Below are positions 28,614 through 35,655 of a stretch of 35,655 bases of DNA, in pieces. The notes beneath the pieces are model-generated. The model ran no database searches. It saw nothing but the letters and a program-made list of their open reading frames with translations, and had not been told where the DNA came from. The translations under genes and the position numbers were made by a program. Every line of letters begins with the position of its first letter. Position 1 is the first letter of the stretch. This DNA is from an uncultured Gilliamella sp. (GTDB taxonomy: Bacteria > Pseudomonadota > Gammaproteobacteria > Enterobacterales > Orbaceae): NCBI GenBank assembly GCA_946482005.1, contig CAMLPV010000019.1, positions 1-35,655 of the forward strand, given 5' to 3'.

Positions 28614-29933
28614 ATGAATCAATATTATGAAAAAATAGAACGCATTAATTACGAAGGAACACAAACTGATAATCCTTTCGCCTTTCGGCATTATAATCCA
28701 AGCCAAATCATTTTAGGTAAAACCATGGCTGAACACTTACGCTTTTCTATCTGTTACTGGCATACTTTTTGTTGGGCTGGAACGGATATGTTTGGTTCAG
28801 GATCGTTTAACTATCCATGGCAATCTAATACAGATCCATTAAGTAACGCAAAAGCTAAAGCGGATGTTGCCTTTGAGTTTCTTTATAAAATGAACGTACC
28901 TTTTTATGCATTTCATGATGTGGATGTTGCACCTGAAGGCAATTCGATCCAAGAATATATCAATAATTTATCAATAATGACCGATATCTTACTAGAAAAA
29001 CAACAACAAACAGGCGTTAACTTACTCTGGGGTACAGCTAATTGTTTCACCAATCCGAAATATGCAGCTGGTGCAGCGACAAATCCAGATCCAGAAGTCT
29101 TTGCTTGTGCAGCAACACAAGTTGTACATGCCATGAATGCAACTCATAAACTAGGTGGACAAAATTATGTACTATGGGGGGGACGAGAAGGATACGAAAC
29201 ACTGTTGAATACTGATTTACGTAAAGAGCGAGAACAAGTCGGTAAATTTATGCAACTAGTCGTTGAAAACAAACATAAAATTGGTTTTAACGGCACGCTA
29301 CTTATTGAACCCAAACCACAAGAACCGACTAAGCACCAATATGATTATGATGTCGCAACCATTTATGGATTTTTAAAACAATTTGACTTAGAAAAAGAGA
29401 TTAAAGTAAACATCGAAGCCAACCATGCGACCCTTGCCGGCCATTCATTCCAGCATGAAGTAGCCTCTGCCTTTGCTTTAGGTATATTTGGATCACTTGA
29501 TGCTAACCGTGGCGATCCACAACTAGGCTGGGATACCGATCAATTTCCAAACAGTGTCGAAGAAAATACCCTTGTCATGTATGAAATTCTTAAAAATGGC
29601 GGATTTACAACGGGAGGATTGAATTTTGACGCGAAAATCCGCCGCCAAAGTATTGATAAATATGATGCATTTTATGGACATATTGGCGCAATGGATACCA
29701 TGGCATTGTCATTGAAATGTGCAGCAAAAATGATTGAGGATAATGCACTGAATCAAAAAGTTACTGACCGTTATGCAGGTTGGAGTAACAACTTAGGTAA
29801 AGAGATATTACAAGGCAATATGACACTACAAGATATTGCTCAATATAGTCTTTCCCATAATTTACAACCAAAACCATACAGTGGCGAACAAGAGAAATTA
29901 GAAAATCTCGTTAATAAGTTTATTTTTGGCTAG
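28614..29933 (+). CDS. xylA: Xylose isomerase
   Basis: XylA converts D-xylose to D-xylulose in the cytoplasm using divalent metal ions. The 439-residue TIM-barrel protein (E. coli 440) has the catalytic pair His101 and Asp104 in [10 protein letters not shown] and the metal and substrate motifs [27 protein letters not shown] and LDANRGD. The ATG at 28614 has AGAGGT 5 nt upstream. It is followed by xylB after 94 bp that can form a long hairpin. Expression is probably under CRP and XylR. Confidence 0.97.
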   Translation: MNQYYEKIERINYEGTQTDNPFAFRHYNPSQIILGKTMAEHLRFSICYWHTFCWAGTDMFGSGSFNYPWQSNTDPLSNAKAKADVAFEFLYKMNVPFYAFHDVDVAPEGNSIQEYINNLSIMTDILLEKQQQTGVNLLWGTANCFTNPKYAAGAATNPDPEVFACAATQVVHAMNATHKLGGQNYVLWGGREGYETLLNTDLRKEREQVGKFMQLVVENKHKIGFNGTLLIEPKPQEPTKHQYDYDVATIYGFLKQFDLEKEIKVNIEANHATLAGHSFQHEVASAFALGIFGSLDANRGDPQLGWDTDQFPNSVEENTLVMYEILKNGGFTTGGLNFDAKIRRQSIDKYDAFYGHIGAMDTMALSLKCAAKMIEDNALNQKVTDRYAGWSNNLGKEILQGNMTLQDIAQYSLSHNLQPKPYSGEQEKLENLVNKFIFG

Positions 29934-29956
29934 CAATATTGTTGAATATAATAAAG

Positions 29957-30005
29957 TCAGAGCTACTATATAGTTACCATTATTCGGTAATAACGATAGC
30001 TCTGA
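29957..30005 (+). promoter_or_regulatory. Long hairpin between xylA and xylB
   Basis: A 9-bp perfect outer stem (TCAGAGCTA / TAGCTCTGA, 29957-29965 and 29997-30005) encloses an inner hairpin (TTACC / GGTAA, 29974-29978 and 29986-29990). No T-run follows. It ends 22 nt before the xylB start. It could tune the ratio of XylA to XylB by protecting or processing the mRNA. Confidence 0.5.
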
Positions 30006-30027
30006 TGGCAACACAATGGAGAAAATT

Positions 30028-31485
30028 ATGTACATTGGTATTGATTTAGGTACTTCAGGGATCAAAGTAATTTTGATGGATGAACAACAACACATCGTTG
30101 CCACTATTACAAAACCATTAATAGTATCACGCCCTCATCCATTATGGTCTGAACAAGATCCTTTACAATGGTGGCATGCAACCGATATGGCTATGCGTGA
30201 ACTTAGTCAGCAACATAATTTAAAAACTGTAAAAGCCATTGGTCTAAGTGGTCAAATGCATGGTGCTGTACTTTTAGATCAACAAGCACAAATATTAAGA
30301 CCTGCTATACTTTGGAATGACGGACGTTGTGATGCCGAGTGTCATCAATTAGAACAACAAGTACCGACGTCAAGACAAATCACAGGAAACTTGATGATGG
30401 CGGGCTTCACTGCACCCAAAATCAAATGGGTACAAAATCATGAACCAGAAATATTCGCCAAGATTGACAAAGTACTATTACCCAAAGACTATTTACGTTT
30501 TAAAATCACCAATCAATTTGCATCCGATATGGCTGATGCTGCCGGTACAATGTGGTTAGATGTTGAAAAGCGCGATTGGAGTGATTTACTATTAGATGCT
30601 TGCGGTTTAACTCGAAAACATATGCCAACTCTGTTTGAGGGCACTCAAATCACTGGTTATGTTACAGATGAAATTGCCAAGGATTGGGGAATTAACACCA
30701 TTGCGGTGATAGCCGGTGGCGGAGATAATTCAGCTGGCGCAGTGGGGGTCGGTTTGTATCAATCTGGTCAAGCCATGTTATCACTTGGAACCTCAGGTGT
30801 TTATTTTGCCGTTACGGATCGTTTTATCAGCAAGCCAGAACAAGCAATCCATAGTTTCTGCCATGCGCTACCTAATCGGTGGCATCTTATGTCGGTTATG
30901 TTGAGTTGCGCTTCATGCCTTGATTGGGCCTGCCAATTATTAGAAATTAAAGATGTGGCGACATTATTATCTTCAATTGAAAAACAACAAGCTAACGATA
31001 AACCACCGGTGTATTTTTTACCTTATCTATCAGGAGAAAGAACGCCACATAATAATCCTGAAGCAAAAGGCGTATTTTTTGGTCTAACTTATCAACATAA
31101 CAAGATAGATCTAGCAAAAGCAGTATTATTGGGCGTCAGCTATGCGCTTGCCGATGGTATTGATGTTGTTCATCAAACAGGTATTTCACCCGATAAAATT
31201 TTGATTATTGGTGGCGGGGCACGTAGTGGCTATTGGCGACAATTAATCAGTGATATTTCAGGCTACCCTATTGAATATTGTGAAGGAAGCGAAGTTGGCC
31301 CCGCTTTAGGTGCAGCGAAACTGGCACAAATTGCATGTAATCCAAATACTCAGTTAGAAGCCTTGTTACCGCCATTACCGATGATTCAAACCCATCAACC
31401 TGACATGAAAAAATATGCACAATTCCAACAACAACGTTCAATTTTTAGAAAAATTTATCAACAACTAAAACCATTAATGTCTTAA
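30028..31485 (+). CDS. xylB: Xylulokinase
   Basis: XylB phosphorylates D-xylulose to xylulose 5-phosphate, feeding the pentose phosphate pathway. It is a FGGY-family kinase with the N-terminal phosphate loop YIGIDLGTSG, then SGQMHGA, AILWNDGRC and AGGGDNSAGAVGVG. The C-terminal nucleotide-binding segment is IIGGGARSGYW. The ATG at 30028 (485 residues, E. coli 484) has GGAG 6 nt upstream and begins MYIGIDLG as in the family. A longer start at 30016 overlaps that ribosome site. No xylose transporter gene is nearby. Confidence 0.96.
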   Translation: MYIGIDLGTSGIKVILMDEQQHIVATITKPLIVSRPHPLWSEQDPLQWWHATDMAMRELSQQHNLKTVKAIGLSGQMHGAVLLDQQAQILRPAILWNDGRCDAECHQLEQQVPTSRQITGNLMMAGFTAPKIKWVQNHEPEIFAKIDKVLLPKDYLRFKITNQFASDMADAAGTMWLDVEKRDWSDLLLDACGLTRKHMPTLFEGTQITGYVTDEIAKDWGINTIAVIAGGGDNSAGAVGVGLYQSGQAMLSLGTSGVYFAVTDRFISKPEQAIHSFCHALPNRWHLMSVMLSCASCLDWACQLLEIKDVATLLSSIEKQQANDKPPVYFLPYLSGERTPHNNPEAKGVFFGLTYQHNKIDLAKAVLLGVSYALADGIDVVHQTGISPDKILIIGGGARSGYWRQLISDISGYPIEYCEGSEVGPALGAAKLAQIACNPNTQLEALLPPLPMIQTHQPDMKKYAQFQQQRSIFRKIYQQLKPLMS

Positions 31486-31494
31486 TATTTAACC

Positions 31495-31530
31495 AGCAGA
31501 AGTTCATATTTATATGATTTTCTGCTTTTT
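31495..31530 (+). terminator. Intrinsic terminator of xylAB
   Basis: AGCAGAA (31495-31501) pairs with TTCTGCT (31520-31526), and an inner TCATAT / ATATGA helix (31504-31509 and 31512-31517) closes the loop. TTTTT follows directly. It lies 9 nt after the xylB stop, between convergent xylB and xylR. Confidence 0.85.
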
Positions 31531-31549
31531 ATACTTTATTTTAAACACA

Positions 31550-32739
31550 CTATAGTGAATTAAGATTTGTAAATTTACTTCTAAAATCTTTAGGAGTCAT
31601 TGCATAAAACTTTTTAAATAAAAAATAAAAATATTGTACTGATGGATATCCACATTGCTGGGAAATAGCCTGAATAGACAATGATGATTCAATTAATAGA
31701 TATTTAGCTCGATTAAACTTTTCTTCATGAATCACTGAATGAATGGTTTTACCTAATGACTCTTTAAAACGTATTTCTAAATTAGACCGAGAAATTTGCA
31801 TATCAGAAATTACTTGCTCAACTTTAATACCTTTGCAGGCATATTTTCGAATATAGTGCATTGCTTGAATAACATATGGATCTTGTATTGAACGATAATC
31901 TGTTGAGCGTCTCGCAATAATTTTTTTGGGTGCAATTAATAAAGGAGAGGTGGAAACTTTCCCTTTAGTTAAGCGTTTATGCAATAGACTCGCTGCGTTA
32001 AAACCCATCTCTTCTGTGCCTTGTTTGACTGTCGATAAAGAAACCATCGATAAATTATTTATCACTTCTTCATTATCAATACCAATCAAACATAATTCTT
32101 CTGGTATTTTCAACCGACTATATCACAAGCTTGTAAAATATGATGCGCTCTAGCGTCATTTACCGCGATAATACCGGTATTAACAGGTAATGATAATAAC
32201 CATTTGGACAATTTATCCAAACTTTCTTGCCAATTATCTAAAGAAGTTATCATTCCTTGATAGATAACGCCTTGATAACCTTTCTGGGTTAAAATTTTTT
32301 CAAAGATTTTTTCCCTTACACCAGCCCAACGACAATATCGAGTTGGTGGTATACTATAAAAAGCAAATTGATGTATCCCTTTATCGCATAAGTGATTAAA
32401 AGCACTTTCAATGATGGCATAATTATCAGCCGCCACATAAGGAACTTTCGGATAACTAAAATCATCATGATACGAGCTACCCACACCAATTATCGGAATA
32501 TCAACCTTGGTAAGCAAATCTTCAATATCAGGATCATCAAAATTAGCAATAATGCCATCGCAATCTAAATGGAAAGAAGCTTTTTTATCGTAACGTAGAG
32601 TTTCTGATATATAAATATTCCAGTGAATATTATTTAATTTCAAAAAATCGCCAATACCTTTAAGAATTTGTCGGTCGTAGATATTATTTGCATTAAATAA
32701 TAAAACAACTTTGTAAGATTCATTCTTTATATTCATCAT
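31550..32739 (-). pseudogene. xylR: Xylose operon activator XylR, split by a one-base frameshift
   Basis: XylR is the xylose-sensing activator of xylA and transporter genes. It joins a LacI-type sugar-binding domain to a C-terminal AraC-type DNA-binding domain. The N-terminal part (32110-32739, 209 residues) matches XylR from VVLLFNANNIYDRQ to INTGIIAVNDARA-like sequence and ends at a TGA after ACDIVG. The C-terminal part continues in the next frame at a TTG at 32113 (31550-32113, 188 residues). It resumes exactly where XylR should (KIPEELCLIGIDNEE) and holds the complete HTH region (SNLEIRFKESLGKTIHSVIH to GYPSVQYFYFLFKKF). Restoring one base after GTCGG rejoins the frames with no gap against E. 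coli XylR. The overlap is TTGA, so coupled re-initiation is possible. A sequencing error, a true pseudogene and two coupled polypeptides all remain open. Confidence 0.85.
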
Positions 32740-33555
<816 letters not shown>

Positions 33556-33556
33556 T

Positions 33557-34126
<570 letters not shown>

Positions 34127-34235
34127 TTTTCGCCATTCAATTAAATGGCTGAGGATTCGGCTGGTAGTACATATCTACTGTCAGCCAACCTAAATGATAT
34201 TTTATTAAGCAAACGATTCTAAGTAGAGGATTAAT
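34127..34235 (+). other. Structured rpsG-fusA spacer
   Basis: This 109-nt spacer can form two hairpins: GCCATT / AATGGC (34132-34137 and 34144-34149) and GGCTG-GTAG / CTAC-CAGCC (34159-34167 and 34175-34186, with a 3-nt bulge). Neither has a T-run. It ends in AGAGGA (34224-34229), the fusA ribosome site. Minus-strand frames here are antisense shadows. Confidence 0.55.
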
Positions 34236-35655
34236 ATGGCTCGTACAACCCCTATAGTACGCTACCGCAATATTGGTATTAGTGCACATATTGACGCAGG
34301 TAAAACAACAACAACTGAACGTATTTTGTTTTACACTGGTGTAAGTCACAAAATTGGTGAGGTTCATGATGGCGCAGCTACCATGGACTGGATGGAACAA
34401 GAACAAGAACGTGGTATTACTATCACTTCTGCTGCAACAACTGCATTCTGGTCTGGTATGGGTCAACAATTTGAACCACACCGAATCAATATCATCGACA
34501 CCCCGGGACACGTTGACTTCACAATCGAAGTTGAACGTTCTATGCGTGTTTTAGATGGTGCTGTAATGGTTTACTGTGCGGTTGGTGGTGTTCAACCTCA
34601 ATCAGAAACAGTATGGCGTCAAGCAAACAAATATAAAGTTCCACGTATTGCTTTCGTAAACAAAATGGACCGTATGGGTGCTAACTTCTTACGTGTTGTT
34701 GATCAAATCAAAACACGTTTAGCGGCAGTACCAGTTCCATTAGTACTACCTATCGGTGCAGAAGAAGGCTTTACTGGTGTAGTTGATTTACTTAAACGTA
34801 AAGCAATTAACTGGAATGATGCTGATCAAGGCGTTACTTTCACTTATGAAGATGTTCCAGCGGATATGGTTGAGCAAGTCGAAGAGTGGCGTGCAAACCT
34901 AATGGAAGCTGCAGCTGAAGCAAATGAAGAGTTAATGGAAAAATACCTTGGTGGTGAAGAGTTAACTGAAGAAGAAGTTAAAGCTGCATTACGTGAACGC
35001 GTACTTGCTAATGAAATCATCTTAGTAACTTGTGGTAGTGCCTTTAAAAATAAAGGTGTTCAATTCATGCTTGATGCGGTAATTGAATACTTACCAGCAC
35101 CAACAGATGTTCCTGCGATCAAAGGTGAATTACCTAATGGTGAAGCAGCTGAGCGTCACTCAAGTGATGACGAACCATTCTCATCACTAGCATTTAAAAT
35201 TGCAACTGACCCATTTGTTGGTAACTTAACATTCTTCCGTGTTTACTCTGGTGTTGTAAACTCAGGTGATACTGTTCTTAACTCTGTTAAAGATAAAAAA
35301 GAACGTTTTGGTCGTATCGTTCAGATGCACGCTAACAAACGTGAAGAAATTAAAGAAGTTCGCGCGGGTGACATTGCTGCAGCAATCGGTCTAAAAGATG
35401 TGACTACTGGTGATACTCTTTGTGCTGAAAGCGCACCAATCATTCTTGAAAGAATGGAATTCCCTGAACCAGTAATTTCAGTTGCAGTTGAACCAAAAAC
35501 CAAAGCTGACCAAGAAAAAATGGGTCTTGCTTTAGGTCGACTAGCACAAGAAGACCCTTCATTCCGTGTTCACACAGATGAAGAATCAGGTCAAACAATC
35601 ATTTCTGGTATGGGTGAGCTTCACTTAGAAATCATCGTTGACCGTATGAAACGTG
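34236..35655 (+). CDS. fusA: Elongation factor G, 3' end outside the window
   Basis: EF-G is the GTPase that drives translocation on the ribosome and helps ribosome recycling. The visible 473 codons cover domains G, II and part of III, roughly two thirds of a normal 700-residue protein. The G1 motif is AHIDAGKTT (about 17-25), the G2 region is ERGITI, G3 is DTPGHVDF and G4 is NKMD. The last visible residues ([17 protein letters not shown]) belong to domain III. The ATG at 34236 has AGAGGA upstream. The reading frame is open to the window end; tuf would be expected next. Confidence 0.97.
   Translation, partial: MARTTPIVRYRNIGISAHIDAGKTTTTERILFYTGVSHKIGEVHDGAATMDWMEQEQERGITITSAATTAFWSGMGQQFEPHRINIIDTPGHVDFTIEVERSMRVLDGAVMVYCAVGGVQPQSETVWRQANKYKVPRIAFVNKMDRMGANFLRVVDQIKTRLAAVPVPLVLPIGAEEGFTGVVDLLKRKAINWNDADQGVTFTYEDVPADMVEQVEEWRANLMEAAAEANEELMEKYLGGEELTEEEVKAALRERVLANEIILVTCGSAFKNKGVQFMLDAVIEYLPAPTDVPAIKGELPNGEAAERHSSDDEPFSSLAFKIATDPFVGNLTFFRVYSGVVNSGDTVLNSVKDKKERFGRIVQMHANKREEIKEVRAGDIAAAIGLKDVTTGDTLCAESAPIILERMEFPEPVISVAVEPKTKADQEKMGLALGRLAQEDPSFRVHTDEESGQTIISGMGELHLEIIVDRMKR

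Noticed and set aside
32105..32120. Programmed -1 frameshift in xylR
   Set aside because: The joining frame fits a -1 shift, but there is no slippery heptamer (GTCGGTTGA context), and XylR is not known to use recoding. A mutation or an error is simpler.
34137..34511. 124-codon minus-strand reading frame over the start of fusA
   Set aside because: It is antisense to fusA, whose plus-strand frame is unmistakable EF-G.

Overview
This is 35.7 kb of AT-rich chromosome from a gammaproteobacterium. Almost every protein matches an Enterobacterales protein closely in sequence and length, but the gene order is only partly enterobacterial and the DNA is much more AT-rich. With the xylose genes, the dimethyl sulfoxide (DMSO) reductase operon and the core genes seen here, the best guess is a host-associated Orbaceae-type bacterium such as Gilliamella or a relative. 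That is inference, because the window holds no rRNA gene. I see no tRNA, rRNA, CRISPR array, prophage or insertion sequence.

Layout. At 0.2-4.4 kb the heptose phosphatase gene gmhB diverges from the methionine importer operon metN-metI-metQ, followed by trmO. A promoter with two tandem MetJ boxes filling its -35/-10 spacer lies upstream of metN. At 4.7-7.7 kb three minus-strand genes encode Hsp33 (hslO), the heat-shock RNA-binding protein HslR and a YicH-like AsmA-family protein. At 7.9-12.4 kb greA, yhbY (opposite strand), rlmE, ftsH and folP keep the classic enteric order, but glmM does not follow. At 12.8-18.3 kb ubiA and a dmsABCD operon lie on the minus strand. At 18.5-25.0 kb parE, parC, djlA and trkH are tightly packed on the plus strand, then yegH and an adenine permease gene (adeP). 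At 28.2-32.7 kb there is a xylose catabolic cluster: xylA-xylB on the plus strand, with the activator gene xylR convergent to it. At 33.0-35.7 kb the str ribosomal operon begins: rpsL, rpsG and fusA, which runs off the end of the window.

How the genes work together. MetNIQ imports methionine under apparent MetJ repression. XylA and XylB convert xylose to xylulose 5-phosphate for the pentose phosphate pathway, with a good CRP-like site upstream of xylA. DmsABC is a periplasm-facing anaerobic terminal reductase matured by the chaperone DmsD. The str operon keeps an S7 feedback structure between rpsL and rpsG that can hide the rpsG ribosome binding site.

The most notable anomaly is a single-base frameshift in xylR. 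It splits the activator into a ligand-binding part and a part carrying the DNA-binding domain, joined by a TTGA stop/start overlap. I found no convincing new multi-gene system. The rest of the window is ordinary core genome with some unusual RNA-level structures, listed as findings.
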